Below are positions 19,251 to 28,546 of a DNA stretch of 64,000 nucleotides, in pieces. The DNA comes from Shewanella pealeana ATCC 700345 (GTDB lineage: Bacteria > Pseudomonadota > Gammaproteobacteria > Enterobacterales > Shewanellaceae). The notes under the pieces were generated by a model. It was given only the letters and a program-made list of their open reading frames with translations. It did not search any database and was not told the DNA's origin. The DNA is taken from NCBI RefSeq assembly GCF_000018285.1, contig NC_009901.1, positions 2,355,001-2,419,000 of the forward strand, written 5' to 3'. The position numbers and the translations under genes are program-made. The stretch's first letter is position 1. Every line of letters starts with the position of its first letter.

Positions 19251-20963
19251 TCAGCTAAAAAATCTCAATTTATCGACGAGTCTTGCAAAAAGACTCTTTT
19301 CTTCGTCCTGATAACCTGCCAAGTTTTCTAAACGAGATTGTACTAAGCCATATAGTGACTCGTCGGGGAACTGGTTATCCTCATCTGCGATGCCTGCTTG
19401 GGTTTGCATTAAAATCTCGACGGCTTCATCAATATGCTTAACCTGATATAAGGTGAACTGGCCAGCTCTGATGGCTTCTACAACGTCTTGGTGCAAATTT
19501 AGCTGCTGCATGTTAGAGGACGGAATGATGACTCCTTGTTGTCCCGTTAGACCTCGGCGCTTGCAGAGTTTGAAGAAACCCTCAATTTTTTCGTTTACGC
19601 CGCCAATGGCTTGTACATTGCCAAATTGATCGATAGCGCCAGTGGCAGCTAAACTTTGTCTGATAGGTTTTTCTGAAATAGCCGAAATTAAACAGCAATA
19701 TTCAGCGAGCGAGGCGCTATCGCCATCAATTTCTTGATAGGATTGCTCAAACACGATATTGGCATTGAGATGGAGTGGGGCATCTTTACCAAAGATTCGG
19801 TAAAGACATGCTGATAGGATCATCATTCCTTTAGCGTGAATATTACCGCCTAATTCAGACTTACGTTCAATATCGGCAACTTCACCATCACCATAGTGAA
19901 CTGATGCAGTAATACGCGCAGGCTCTCCATAGCTAAATTCAGCATTTTCTATTACGGTTAAACCGTTTATCTGGCCAACAATCTCATCTTGAGTAGGTAA
20001 ATTGATAAATAGATCATTAAAGTTCTGCTCAGAGAGTCTCTCTGATGCATTGTGGCGCTGGGTAGTCATGCTAATACTGTGTAATAGCGCTTGAGATGAG
20101 ATCTCAGTGCTTTGAGCATAGACTTTAGCTTGGGCTAACAAGTGTTCTAGATTCGTCGCCATTAAGCTTAACCGCTGCTGGTGATCGGCGAGCTTGGCGC
20201 TATACTGCAGTAACAATAGTAGCGCCGAGCTAGTTAAGCTTATATTCAACTCACATAATATACGGGCTAGCCATTGGCAGTAGTCAATGGATGAGTGCTC
20301 TGATAAGTCCATCTCATTGATCAATTCGCCAAGAAGCGGGAAGTGGCGCGAAAAGCTAGGCTCGCCAAGCCAACAGTGGCCATACTGATTACTCGAGCCA
20401 ATGAGAATTACTTTACATTTTAACGCCAAAGGCGGTAGCTGTGAGTGTACCTGGTAGCTTTGCTTGTCGAGAATTTCAAGTAAAAGATCCCAAAGGTTTT
20501 CTTTCTTCCACAAAGAATCGGCACAGATAAACAGATAATGACAGCTGGCCAAAAGTCCCGCTTCATAGGTTTGTGTTTCGCTGTGATAGCGACCGATTAG
20601 GTCGACTTTTCGTATTGAACCTGAAAGATATTGATATTGATCTGTTTTCGTCGCAAGTTGCGACGCTGAGGTGGCAATATCCTGTTCAACCCAAGCGGTG
20701 CTCTTATCTTCATTGAAGGTTAAGCTTAGCGCCGGAAACTGGCCTTGCTCCTTAACCAATGCGTCGATTATATGTTTGCGGTTACAACCAAAGTAATCCG
20801 CCAAGTACATGTGCTGATTATCGGTTGCTGTGAGTAATCGAAATGCATCTAGACTGCGCTCTTGTCCAAGCAAATCTGCTTTTGCGCTAGGGATGAACGC
20901 CTGTTCCGCTGGAAGGTTAAAAATTGGAACAAGAGCCGAAGCAGGAATAACGTTTGAGTTCAT
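19251..20963 (-). CDS. lonH: Lon-like protease LonH (YcbZ)
   Basis: A 570-residue Lon-family protein next to fabA, as for ycbZ in E. coli. The C-terminal third is a Lon protease domain with a Ser-Lys dyad: Ser416 in [12 protein letters not shown] and Lys459 in [29 protein letters not shown] lies between them. The N-terminal region is a degenerate AAA-like domain in which I cannot find a good Walker A/B pair, so ATP dependence is uncertain. Substrates are unknown. It is transcribed in the same direction as fabA, 67 bases upstream. Confidence 0.88.
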   Translation of the reverse strand: MNSNVIPASALVPIFNLPAEQAFIPSAKADLLGQERSLDAFRLLTATDNQHMYLADYFGCNRKHIIDALVKEQGQFPALSLTFNEDKSTAWVEQDIATSASQLATKTDQYQYLSGSIRKVDLIGRYHSETQTYEAGLLASCHYLFICADSLWKKENLWDLLLEILDKQSYQVHSQLPPLALKCKVILIGSSNQYGHCWLGEPSFSRHFPLLGELINEMDLSEHSSIDYCQWLARILCELNISLTSSALLLLLQYSAKLADHQQRLSLMATNLEHLLAQAKVYAQSTEISSQALLHSISMTTQRHNASERLSEQNFNDLFINLPTQDEIVGQINGLTVIENAEFSYGEPARITASVHYGDGEVADIERKSELGGNIHAKGMMILSACLYRIFGKDAPLHLNANIVFEQSYQEIDGDSASLAEYCCLISAISEKPIRQSLAATGAIDQFGNVQAIGGVNEKIEGFFKLCKRRGLTGQQGVIIPSSNMQQLNLHQDVVEAIRAGQFTLYQVKHIDEAVEILMQTQAGIADEDNQFPDESLYGLVQSRLENLAGYQDEEKSLFARLVDKLRFFS

Positions 20964-21177
20964 AGAAAGTGTATGCCTATTTTTAGTAGGGTGATACTAG
21001 CACATTTTTTGCTAGGCTTTGACAGATAACGTTTAGGTTGCACCTTTGGTCTTTGTATCTAGGTAACAGTTTCTAAGAATATTGCTATAAAATTAGCTTT
21101 AGTCGTTTAAAGACCGTGCTTATCGTCCAATTGTTGAGCGGTAGAGTGCTCGTGAATGAGATTTTATCGAAAATGGG

Positions 21178-21206
21178 TTTACATCAATAATGGAAACGCA
21201 TAATAT
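21178..21206 (+). promoter_or_regulatory. Promoter of tRNA-Ser
   Basis: TTTACA and TAATAT are separated by 17 bases. Transcription would start near 21212, a few bases before the mature tRNA. Confidence 0.75.
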
Positions 21207-21217
21207 TTATCTCGTTC

Positions 21218-21308
21218 GGAGAGATGGCAGAGTGGTCGAATGCACCGGTCTTGAAAACCGGCATGGGTTTATAGCCCATCTAGGGTTCAAATCCCTATCT
21301 CTCCGCCA
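21218..21308 (+). tRNA. tRNA-Ser (TGA)
   Basis: A 91-nt class II tRNA with a 7-bp acceptor stem (GGAGAGA/TCTCTCC), anticodon TGA in GTCTTGAAAAC, a long variable arm (CATGGGTTTATAGCCCATC), a normal T arm and encoded CCA. Confidence 0.96.
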
Positions 21309-21315
21309 CATTTAG

Positions 21316-21344
21316 AAAAGGCAGCCTATAGGGCTGCCTTTTTG
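21316..21344 (+). terminator. Terminator after tRNA-Ser
   Basis: AAAAGGCAGCC/GGCTGCCTTTTT forms a long stem with loop TATAG, ending in a T run. Confidence 0.85.
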
Positions 21345-21524
21345 CATTTACTTCTTTCTAAGATATTGAAATTCCACTGCAAACTCAATTAGTCACCATG
21401 TTGATTCTTAGGAAATTTTACTTTCTATATGCAGTTAGATGCGATAAATTAACCTTTATAACATTATCAATTTAAGTCTGTTCAATAGCAGAGTTTAAGT
21501 TGAGCTGCGAAAGGTAAGGCGACT

Positions 21525-22169
21525 TTGATCTCAGTATATTTAGTTGATGACCATGAGTTAGTAAGAACCGGTATTAGACGGATCCTCGAAGATGAGAGGG
21601 GTATTAAAGTCATCGGTGAGGCTGGCGATGGCGAAACTGCTGTGCAGTGGTGCCGCAAAAATGAAGCTGACGTGATTTTGATGGATATGAATATGCCGGG
21701 TATTGGCGGTTTAGAGGCGACACGTAAGATCTTACGTTTTCAAGCCCATGCCAAGATTATTGTGCTAACCATTCATACTGAAGATCCTTTTCCGACCAAA
21801 GTTATGCAAGCAGGGGCTTCAGGTTATCTAACTAAAGGGGCGACTTCTCCAGAAGTACTGCAGGCAATTAGACAAGTGGCTCATGGACAAAGATATTTGT
21901 CACCTGAGATTGCTCAACAGATGGCTCTGAGTCAGTTCAATCAATCTGAAGATAATCCATTTAAGACGTTATCGGAGAGAGAGCTGCAGATCATGCTGAT
22001 GATCACCAATGGTGAAAAAGTGAGTGAGATCTCTGAGCAGTTAAATTTAAGTCCTAAAACAGTCAATAGTTATCGTTATCGTCTGTTTGCTAAGTTAGGC
22101 ATTGGTGGAGATGTAGAGCTGACTCGTTTAGCTATTCGATATAAAATGTTGGATACTGGACAATTCTAA
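21525..22169 (+). CDS. uvrY: Response regulator UvrY/GacA/SirA family
   Basis: A 214-residue NarL-type regulator. The receiver domain (1-120) has phosphoacceptor Asp54 (LMDMNMPG), the acidic pair VDDH, and Lys in LTKGAT. A LuxR-type helix-turn-helix lies at about 145-205 (LSERELQIMLMI, SPKTVNSYRYRLFAKL). It is the partner of the BarA sensor kinase and in gammaproteobacteria activates Csr small RNAs. The start is TTG with AAGGTAAGG upstream; MISVYLVDDH aligns with family N termini. uvrC follows after 19 bases, the standard operon order. Confidence 0.95.
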   Translation: MISVYLVDDHELVRTGIRRILEDERGIKVIGEAGDGETAVQWCRKNEADVILMDMNMPGIGGLEATRKILRFQAHAKIIVLTIHTEDPFPTKVMQAGASGYLTKGATSPEVLQAIRQVAHGQRYLSPEIAQQMALSQFNQSEDNPFKTLSERELQIMLMITNGEKVSEISEQLNLSPKTVNSYRYRLFAKLGIGGDVELTRLAIRYKMLDTGQF

Positions 22170-22188
22170 ATAATTAGCCCCAAACTTT

Positions 22189-24018
22189 ATGTCTGATGAG
22201 TTTAATGCCAATCAATTTTTAAAGACGGTGACATCATCTCCCGGTGTATATCGGATGTATGATGCTAAAGACGCTGTTATCTATGTGGGTAAGGCCAAAG
22301 ATTTAAAAAAGCGCCTTTCCTCCTACTTTCGTAAAAACCTAGCCAATGTCAAGACTCAGGCATTGGTCTCCCATATTGCGAATATCGATGTCACGGTAAC
22401 ACACAGTGAAACCGATGCGCTGATCCTAGAAAATGATTACATCAAGCAGTACATGCCTAAATATAATGTACTGCTTCGCGATGATAAATCTTACCCCTAT
22501 ATTCTTCTCAGTAACCATCAACATCCTCGTTTGGCGTATCACCGCGGTCCCAAACGCGATAAAGGTCAGTATTTCGGACCTTACCCCAATGGGGGGGCTG
22601 TGCGAGAAAGCCTGCATCTTATGCAGAAAATCTTCCCTATTCGGCAGTGTGACGACCTTTACTATAAGTCACGTTCACGCCCTTGCCTGCAGTATCAGAT
22701 AGGAAGGTGTAGTGCGCCTTGCGTCGATTTAGTGTCTGAGGAAGATTATCAAGAGCAGGTAAGGTTAGCGACTTTGTTCTTGAAGGGTAAGAATCAGCAA
22801 GTGATGTCTGTGCTTGTACAAAAGATGGAACAAGCCTCTAGTGATATGCGTTATGAACAAGCTGCCTTATACCGGGATCAAATTACTGCCTTAAGACGAG
22901 TCTCTGAGCAGCAGGAAGTATCGAATGCATCAGGAGACATGGATGTTATTGGAGCTTATTATGCTTCTGGTGTTGCTTGTTTTCACCTGTTGTTTATCCG
23001 AGAGGGAAAGATCTTTGGTAGCCGAAGTTACTATCCAAAAGTCCCTGTTAATACTGAAGTGTCCGAAGTTCTTCGTTCATTTATGCTGCAGTTTTATCTC
23101 AACTCTGATAGTCAACGACTAACGCCGAAAGAGATCTTAATCAGCGATGCCTTTGAGGAACAAGCGGAACTCGCGGATGCGATTCAAAGCGCACAAAATA
23201 AGAAAGTTGAGATAAAAACTCAGGTTCGTGGTGAAAGGGCGAGTTTTTTACGCTTAGCCTTAACCAATGCCACGAATGCAGTTAATACTCGCCTGTCGCA
23301 TAAGAACACTATCGAGCAGCGTTTTTTATTATTAGAGGAAGCTATCGAGTCGACTAATAAAATCCAGCGGATGGAATGTTTCGATATTAGCCATACTATG
23401 GGCGAGAGCACTGTGGCATCTTGCGTGGTGTTTAATCGAGAGGGGCCAAGCAAAGCTGACTACCGACGCTATAATATTACTGGGATCACGCCCGGTGATG
23501 ATTACGCCGCAATGAAGCAGGCGATAACAAGGCGCTTCGATAAAATTACTGAGAAAGGAAAGATCCCCGATATATTGTTTATCGACGGTGGTATAGGTCA
23601 GTTACGCATCGCTCAGAAAGTGGTGGATGAGCAATTTGTAGCGCTAGACAATGCACCGACACTGATAGGTGTGGCAAAGGGGGAGGGACGAAAGCCTGGG
23701 CTTGAAACGCTTATCTACGGTGAGAGTGAAGAGTCATTTTCACTCCCCGCAGATTCCGGAGCCTTACACCTTATCCAACATATTCGTGATGAGTCTCATC
23801 GTTTTGCGATTACTGGCCATAGAAATAAACGACAGAAAACACGTAATACTTCTACTCTAGAGACGATTGCAGGAGTGGGACCTAAACGTCGTAAAGCATT
23901 ACTGCAATATTTAGGCGGATTGCAAGAAGTTAAAGGTGCAAGTGTATCTGAATTGGCAAAAGTACCCGGTATTAGCTTAGAAATGGCACAAACGATACAT
24001 GATGCATTGCGAGGGTAA
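22189..24018 (+). CDS. uvrC: Excinuclease ABC subunit C
   Basis: A 609-residue subunit of the nucleotide excision repair nuclease that makes the 3' and 5' incisions after UvrAB damage recognition. An N-terminal GIY-YIG domain (about 16-95) contains [18 protein letters not shown]. The UvrB-binding UVR motif is near 203-238. The RNase H-like endonuclease half has conserved acidic residues ([19 protein letters not shown]). Two helix-hairpin-helix motifs are at the C terminus ([24 protein letters not shown]). Length equals the family norm of about 610. Confidence 0.97.
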   Translation: MSDEFNANQFLKTVTSSPGVYRMYDAKDAVIYVGKAKDLKKRLSSYFRKNLANVKTQALVSHIANIDVTVTHSETDALILENDYIKQYMPKYNVLLRDDKSYPYILLSNHQHPRLAYHRGPKRDKGQYFGPYPNGGAVRESLHLMQKIFPIRQCDDLYYKSRSRPCLQYQIGRCSAPCVDLVSEEDYQEQVRLATLFLKGKNQQVMSVLVQKMEQASSDMRYEQAALYRDQITALRRVSEQQEVSNASGDMDVIGAYYASGVACFHLLFIREGKIFGSRSYYPKVPVNTEVSEVLRSFMLQFYLNSDSQRLTPKEILISDAFEEQAELADAIQSAQNKKVEIKTQVRGERASFLRLALTNATNAVNTRLSHKNTIEQRFLLLEEAIESTNKIQRMECFDISHTMGESTVASCVVFNREGPSKADYRRYNITGITPGDDYAAMKQAITRRFDKITEKGKIPDILFIDGGIGQLRIAQKVVDEQFVALDNAPTLIGVAKGEGRKPGLETLIYGESEESFSLPADSGALHLIQHIRDESHRFAITGHRNKRQKTRNTSTLETIAGVGPKRRKALLQYLGGLQEVKGASVSELAKVPGISLEMAQTIHDALRG

Positions 24019-24065
24019 CAAAATTAAGGCAAGATTGGCGCTGCTTTTGAATATTAGGTTCTAAA

Positions 24066-24614
24066 ATGCCGTTTAACATTCCTATTGCGTTAACACTTTT
24101 CAGGTTAGCTCTGCTTCCTGTTTTTGTTGTACTTTTTTACATACCAGAACCCTGGTCTCCTTTTGCCGCTGCATTTGTCTTCTGGCTCGCAGCTGTTACT
24201 GACGCACTAGATGGTTATGCCGCGCGAAAGTTAAAGCAATCGACACGTTTTGGTGCTTTTCTTGATCCCGTTGCCGATAAGATCATGGTAACAACGGCAT
24301 TAGTCTTACTTATTTCTGAATACAGTAATATTTGGTTGACTCTGCCAGCTTTATTTATGATTGGCCGCGAAATCGTTATCTCAGCATTGCGAGAATGGAT
24401 GGCTGAAATAGGCAAACGTGGTGCGGTTGCTGTCTCTTGGATTGGTAAGTATAAAACTGCGGCACAGATGGTGGCTATCACTGGCTTAATTTGGCAGCCA
24501 AACGAGTTTTTAACTTATGCTGCTTTCGGACTGTTCTATGTTGCAGCTGTACTGACATTTTGGTCAATGATGAGTTATATAATGGCCGCGTGGAAGGATT
24601 TAACAGCAGAATAG
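24066..24614 (+). CDS. pgsA: CDP-diacylglycerol-glycerol-3-phosphate phosphatidyltransferase
   Basis: A 182-residue inner-membrane enzyme that makes phosphatidylglycerol phosphate, the committed step of phosphatidylglycerol and cardiolipin synthesis. The CDP-alcohol phosphotransferase motif is complete in the region [23 protein letters not shown] (residues about 44-72), with all four aspartates. Four or more membrane segments are visible. The gene follows uvrC, and three tRNA genes follow it, exactly as in E. coli. Confidence 0.96.
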   Translation: MPFNIPIALTLFRLALLPVFVVLFYIPEPWSPFAAAFVFWLAAVTDALDGYAARKLKQSTRFGAFLDPVADKIMVTTALVLLISEYSNIWLTLPALFMIGREIVISALREWMAEIGKRGAVAVSWIGKYKTAAQMVAITGLIWQPNEFLTYAAFGLFYVAAVLTFWSMMSYIMAAWKDLTAE

Positions 24615-24676
24615 CTCGTAAAAACAACGATGAGATCGATAAGTAGTCAAACAACCATTTATCGATAATTATAGCG

Positions 24677-24704
24677 TTGACTCTTCGAACAAAATCGGTA
24701 GAAT
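24677..24704 (+). promoter_or_regulatory. Promoter of the tRNA Gly-Cys-Leu operon
   Basis: TTGACT and TAGAAT are separated by 16 bases, ahead of the first tRNA. Confidence 0.7.
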
Positions 24705-24766
24705 GCCATTCCGTAGTCAAGGGGAAGCAAACTAAGCAACAACTTGAAGACAGATTAGATTGAAAA

Positions 24767-24842
24767 GCGACATTAGCTCAGTTGGTAGAGCGATACCTTG
24801 CCAAGGTATAGGTCATCGGTTCGAACCCGATATGTCGCTCCA
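24767..24842 (+). tRNA. tRNA-Gly (GCC)
   Basis: 76 nt; acceptor GCGACAT/ATGTCGC, anticodon GCC in CTTGCCAAG, normal D and T arms, and an encoded CCA. It is the equivalent of E. coli glyW. Confidence 0.96.
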
Positions 24843-24855
24843 ATTTACATCATGT

Positions 24856-24929
24856 GGCGCGATGGCAGAATGGCTATGCTGCGGATTGCAAATCCGTCGA
24901 TCTCGGTTCGACTCCGGGTCGCGCCTCCA
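24856..24929 (+). tRNA. tRNA-Cys (GCA)
   Basis: 74 nt; acceptor GGCGCGA/TCGCGCC, anticodon GCA in GATTGCAAATC, and encoded CCA. It is the equivalent of E. coli cysT. Confidence 0.96.
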
Positions 24930-25014
24930 CAATTTAGAATTTGGTGAGTTTTAAACTTAACGGTTTAGAGCAGTGTTGATACCGACAATACGCATTATCA
25001 AAATCAAAGAGTTT

Positions 25015-25100
25015 GCCCGTGTGGTGGAATCGGTAGACACAAGGGATTTAAAATCCCTCGCTGAATAAGCGTGCCAGTTCAAGTCTGGCCACGGGTACCA
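25015..25100 (+). tRNA. tRNA-Leu (TAA)
   Basis: An 86-nt class II tRNA; acceptor GCCCGTG/CACGGGT-type pairing, anticodon TAA in GATTTAAAATC, a variable arm, and encoded CCA. It is the equivalent of E. coli leuZ. Its 3' half is duplicated three times downstream. Confidence 0.95.
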
Positions 25101-25122
25101 TCTTCTTAATGAAGAGTGACTA

Positions 25123-25147
25123 AACCAGCCATCGAGCTGGTTTTTTT
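25123..25147 (+). terminator. Terminator of the tRNA operon
   Basis: AAACCAGC/GCTGGTTT with loop CATCGA, then a T run. Confidence 0.85.
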
Positions 25148-25174
25148 ACGCCTAAATTTTGATGATTGGGAAAT

Positions 25175-25248
25175 ACAAGGGATTTACTTTTTTATAAGAG
25201 ACGCCTCGCTGGATAAGAATAGCAGTTCAAGTCTGGCCACGGGTACCA
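25175..25248 (+). pseudogene. Partial tRNA-Leu remnant 1
   Basis: It begins in the anticodon arm (ACAAGGGATTTA). An A/T-rich stretch of about 16 bases replaces the anticodon-stem 3' side. Then come variable-arm traces, a perfect T arm (CAGTTCAAGTCTGG) and the acceptor 3' strand with CCA. The acceptor 5' strand and D arm are absent, so it cannot be a tRNA. Confidence 0.85.
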
Positions 25249-25269
25249 TCTTCTTCATGAAGAGTGACT

Positions 25270-25295
25270 AAACCAGCCATCGAGCTGGTTTTTTT
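25270..25295 (+). terminator. Terminator in the second repeat unit
   Basis: The same AAACCAGC/GCTGGTTT stem as the operon terminator, with a T7 run. Confidence 0.8.
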
Positions 25296-25322
25296 ACGTC
25301 TAAATTTTGATGATTGGGAAAT

Positions 25323-25395
25323 ACAAGGGATTTACTTTTTATAAGAGTTACCTCGCAGGGTAAGAATACCAGTTCAAGTCTGGCCACGGGTACCA
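25323..25395 (+). pseudogene. Partial tRNA-Leu remnant 2
   Basis: Same structure as remnant 1, with an intact T arm and CCA-ending acceptor strand. The insert in the anticodon arm reads CTTTTTATAAGAGTTACC. Confidence 0.85.
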
Positions 25396-25421
25396 AATAA
25401 CTCTCTTGTAGAGTTGCAGAG

Positions 25422-25448
25422 AAGCCTCGACACTGTCGGGGCTTTTTT
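25422..25448 (+). terminator. Terminator in the third repeat unit
   Basis: AAGCCTCGAC/GTCGGGGCTT with loop ACT and T6. It differs in sequence from the other two terminators but keeps the same place in the unit. Confidence 0.85.
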
Positions 25449-25474
25449 GTATCTAAAGTTTATGACTAAATCCC

Positions 25475-25544
25475 AAGGGGTTGCTTATTATTAGAGACAC
25501 CTCGCTGGATAAGAATTTCAGTTCAAGTCTGGCCACGAGTACCA
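25475..25544 (+). pseudogene. Partial tRNA-Leu remnant 3
   Basis: The most diverged copy. The T arm CAGTTCAAGTCTGG is still perfect, and the acceptor strand has one change (CCACGAGTACCA). Confidence 0.75.
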
Positions 25545-25630
25545 TTTTCTTTATGGAGAGTGACTAAACTTATTGCGAGCTGTATATTATAAAGACAGTA
25601 TTGGCTCAACTAATTACAGCGGTATTTGAA

Positions 25631-26200
25631 ATGAAAGTTCTTGCTAAAGGTTTTACTCTAATTGAGCTTGTCGTGGTGATTATTGTATTGGGAATTTTAG
25701 CCGTCATTGCTGCGCCTAAGTTTATCAATTTAAGTCAAGATGCACATGACGCCACGATTAAGAGTGCGTTTGGAAGCTTTACTTCTGGGGTAAAACTTTA
25801 CCACAGTTGCTGGCTCACCTCTGGTAAGACTGGTTATCAAGTGGATTTAGCCTGCTATGGTGATGGCATGCTAGATTCGTCAGTGACAGGATACCCATTG
25901 GGGATAGATACTTCACAGAGTGATAATGGCACAAGGCTACAAGGTGCCTATTGCAAAGAGATTTGGCAAGGCTTGCTAGATAACGACGAATATACTCTAG
26001 AAAGCCATGGTAATAATACCTTCGACAAGGGCGATGACATCATTTATTGGTATTCTGGTGGGCCATTGAGTGACGCTAATACTTACTGTTATTATAACTA
26101 TATTGCAGATGATCGCTCTCAAGGGGCTAAAAACTGGGAGCTGAAGTATTACCCAGAATCAGGCAAAACAGTAGTAGGTCGAAGTGTGCTGAGCATTTAA
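25631..26200 (+). CDS. MSHA-type type IV prepilin
   Basis: With the ATG at 25631 the protein has 189 residues and starts MKVLAKG followed by FTLIELVVVIIVLGILAV. This is a classic prepilin peptidase site (G7/F8, Glu at +5) and hydrophobic pilin helix. An upstream TTG in frame would give an unusual leader and is rejected. The helix end AAPKFINLSQDAHDATIKSAFGSF resembles MshA-type pilins. The cysteine-containing globular part ends near ELKYYPESGKTVVG. No other pilus gene is near, so it probably works with machinery encoded elsewhere. Confidence 0.85.
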   Translation: MKVLAKGFTLIELVVVIIVLGILAVIAAPKFINLSQDAHDATIKSAFGSFTSGVKLYHSCWLTSGKTGYQVDLACYGDGMLDSSVTGYPLGIDTSQSDNGTRLQGAYCKEIWQGLLDNDEYTLESHGNNTFDKGDDIIYWYSGGPLSDANTYCYYNYIADDRSQGAKNWELKYYPESGKTVVGRSVLSI

Positions 26201-26363
26201 TTATCAATCTACTCTTTAAAGTTAAGTAAAATCAAGCTACTAAAATGTAGTGGCTTGATATTTGTTAACATATCAAAAATTTGCTTACCTAATACATCCT
26301 AACGTCATATACAAAGCATAATTGTTTGCCATACTTGAAATAGAGATATTGAGAGGGGGCAGG

Positions 26364-27719
26364 ATGCGTTTTTGTAGTCTGATATGCTACATATGTTTGT
26401 GTTGTCTTAGTGTAGCAAGTAACGCTAATGAGCGGCTTACACGTGCGCAAAGCATGTTAAAGCAGCAGGTATCTCTGATGGCACTCGTCCAAAGCGATGA
26501 GAAGTTTGACCAATATAAGCAATCGCTTACTCAACATCAGCTATCAGCAGCAGAGTTGTCGAGGATTGAGACTGATATCACCACGTTTTGGCTCCAACGA
26601 CAAATCCCAATCCGAAGTCTAGAGTTAGCCAATCAAAAAGATCCTTTGATAAGAGCCATGGCAATCGAGCCTCAATTAGATGGATATCTACACCTTCAGA
26701 ATCGTATTCGTCATTTACAGTGGTTAGCCGAGCAGGATTGGTGGCAGGTAATTGAGAGTGAACGCTTGATCCGCCCGGGAGAGAGTAATCCTATTATTCC
26801 AGATGTTGTGAGGCGTTTATGGCTTTTGGGAGATGCGAGTAGTGCGGCAACAGGGTCGAATGAGTTGAACTTACCTATTGTAGATGCACTCAAACGTTTT
26901 CAGTTACGTCACGGACTTAAGGCCGATGCGATAATAGGGCCTGAAACGCTGAAATGGTTAAATGTTCCCCCTGAGCAGCGAGCCTCGATTCTGGCGAAAA
27001 ACTTTATCCAACGGGCTGAGTTTATGGCGCAAAGAGATGACCGCTTTCTGGTTATAAACATACCGGCTTTTGAGATGGAGCTGTTTGATCACGGTGAGCT
27101 GGAGCTAGCTTCTCGAGTGATAGTAGGAAAGCCTTATAGACCGACGCCTATACTCAGTAGTTCAATTTCTAATGTGGTGATTAATCCAAGTTGGCGAGTC
27201 CCTAAAAAAATCATGTATAACGATCTACTGCCACAGGTGAGAAAAGATGGCAATTATATCTCGCAACGTAACTTTGATGTGTTTGATCGTAATAATAATC
27301 TAGTGATGCGAACCGCTGAGCAGTGGAGCGATTTAGCTAAGGGGCCATTTCCTTTTAGGTTTGTGCAGAGACCTGGAACCAATAATACTCTTGGGAGATA
27401 TAAGTTTTACTTTCCAAATGATTTTAGTGTCTATCTGCACGATACCTCTGATCCAAAATTGTTCCAGCGGAGTAATAGGGCTCTATCGTCAGGCTGCATT
27501 AGAATTGAGAATGTACAAGGCTTAGCCAATTGGATGGCCGCAAATTTAGTAAAAGATAAGCAAACATGGGTCGATAGACACGCTGATAGAAAGCGTACTC
27601 AGTGGTTCGCTCTAAAATCGTCGCTTAATGTTCATCTAGTGTATTGGACTGCTTGGATCGATGGTTCTAACCAAGCACAGTATAGAGATGACATCTATCA
27701 ATTGCAGGAAGGCAGTTAG
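26364..27719 (+). CDS. ldtD: L,D-transpeptidase, LdtD (YcbB) type
   Basis: Periplasmic enzyme that forms 3-3 cross-links in peptidoglycan. With the ATG at 26364 (GAGAGGGGGC upstream) it has 451 residues and a signal peptide ending near VASNANE. A peptidoglycan-binding domain lies at about 170-205 (LPIVDALKRFQLRHGLKADAIIG is the core region). The YkuD catalytic domain spans about 235-400 with the active cysteine in ALSSGCIRIEN and the histidine in SVYLHDTSD. Length is shorter than E. coli LdtD (615). mepK follows after 129 bases. Confidence 0.9.
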   Translation: MRFCSLICYICLCCLSVASNANERLTRAQSMLKQQVSLMALVQSDEKFDQYKQSLTQHQLSAAELSRIETDITTFWLQRQIPIRSLELANQKDPLIRAMAIEPQLDGYLHLQNRIRHLQWLAEQDWWQVIESERLIRPGESNPIIPDVVRRLWLLGDASSAATGSNELNLPIVDALKRFQLRHGLKADAIIGPETLKWLNVPPEQRASILAKNFIQRAEFMAQRDDRFLVINIPAFEMELFDHGELELASRVIVGKPYRPTPILSSSISNVVINPSWRVPKKIMYNDLLPQVRKDGNYISQRNFDVFDRNNNLVMRTAEQWSDLAKGPFPFRFVQRPGTNNTLGRYKFYFPNDFSVYLHDTSDPKLFQRSNRALSSGCIRIENVQGLANWMAANLVKDKQTWVDRHADRKRTQWFALKSSLNVHLVYWTAWIDGSNQAQYRDDIYQLQEGS

Positions 27720-27848
27720 CATACGGGGAAATCAGAAATCAACGACTTATAAAGTAGTTATCACTAATTTAGCTAGATTGCTTGCTTTCTGTCATTTGAC
27801 GGGGTAATTTGCCTGCCAGTTGTTGGAAAAGTAGTCAGTGGTGTAAGT

Positions 27849-28397
27849 GTGTCAGTAGTATGTTCCTCGCGTAGACAGTTATTATTAGGATTAGGTGGCG
27901 TCGCAATGTTTTCTATGTTGCCATCTAAAGCTCAAGCAAGTCGTTCAACTAAAGGGGTTAGGAGTCTAGGTTTTTATAACCGCCATACAGGTGAACGCGG
28001 GCAAGGAAGCTACTGGGTTGATGGCGATTATCAAAGTGAAATTTTGACCGACTTTAGTCAGGTACTTCGTGACCATCGACAAAATGAAGCAGCGCCCATG
28101 GATAAGCGTTTATTCGATTTTGCTTATCAATTAAGAGAGTCGTTGAGCTTTAAAGAAGACTTACATGTGATATCTGGTTATCGTTCGCCTAAAACCAACG
28201 CTATGTTAGCTAATCGAAGTAACGGGGTTGCTAAGAAAAGTTATCATATGAAAGGTATGGCATTAGATCTAGCCCTCCCTGGAGTCAAGCTTGCTCATAT
28301 ACGAGAAGCGGCATTGGAGTTAAAGCTTGGTGGCGTTGGTTATTACCCGAAATCAGGCTTTATCCACATTGATACCGGCCCGGTAAGATCTTGGTAA
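27849..28397 (+). CDS. mepK: Murein endopeptidase MepK (YcbK, DUF882)
   Basis: A 182-residue M15-family metallopeptidase. It begins with a twin-arginine signal (SSRRQLLLGLGGVAMF, cleavage near AQAS), so export is probably by Tat. Zinc-site residues are visible in SYHMKGMALDL (His, Asp) and GFIHIDTGPVRSW (His). In E. coli MepK cleaves the 3-3 cross-links made by L,D-transpeptidases, and the gene lies next to ldtD, as here. The start is GTG. Confidence 0.9.
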   Translation: MSVVCSSRRQLLLGLGGVAMFSMLPSKAQASRSTKGVRSLGFYNRHTGERGQGSYWVDGDYQSEILTDFSQVLRDHRQNEAAPMDKRLFDFAYQLRESLSFKEDLHVISGYRSPKTNAMLANRSNGVAKKSYHMKGMALDLALPGVKLAHIREAALELKLGGVGYYPKSGFIHIDTGPVRSW

Positions 28398-28439
28398 TGG
28401 TTTAAGTAAACAAAGTTATCGTCAGTGCTGTGATAAACT

Positions 28440-28485
28440 TTGTGCAGCGACAAGTTCCGTGCTAAAATCCAGCCGCTTTTAGCAC
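28440..28485 (+). promoter_or_regulatory. rplY promoter with inverted repeat over the -10
   Basis: TTGTGC and TAAAAT are separated by 17 bases. A perfect 9-bp inverted repeat (GTGCTAAAA at 28459, TTTTAGCAC at 28477) covers the -10 element and start region. Leader length to rplY would be about 70 bases. The repeat could be an operator or part of an L25 leader structure. Confidence 0.5.
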
Positions 28486-28546
28486 GTCATGGTTGGTCGA
28501 AAATCGTGACTATTTATTTTATATATTTTTATTAAGTGAGTTAAAT

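Larger units (their letters stand above)
25101..25544 (+). repeat. Three tandem units of about 148 bp behind tRNA-Leu
   Basis: The units 25101-25248, 25249-25395 and 25396-25544 are 148, 147 and 149 bp. Each runs from a spacer with a terminator hairpin into a partial tRNA-Leu ending in ACCA. The first two are close copies and the third has diverged, including a different terminator stem. A decayed fourth spacer follows at about 25545-25595. Confidence 0.9.
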
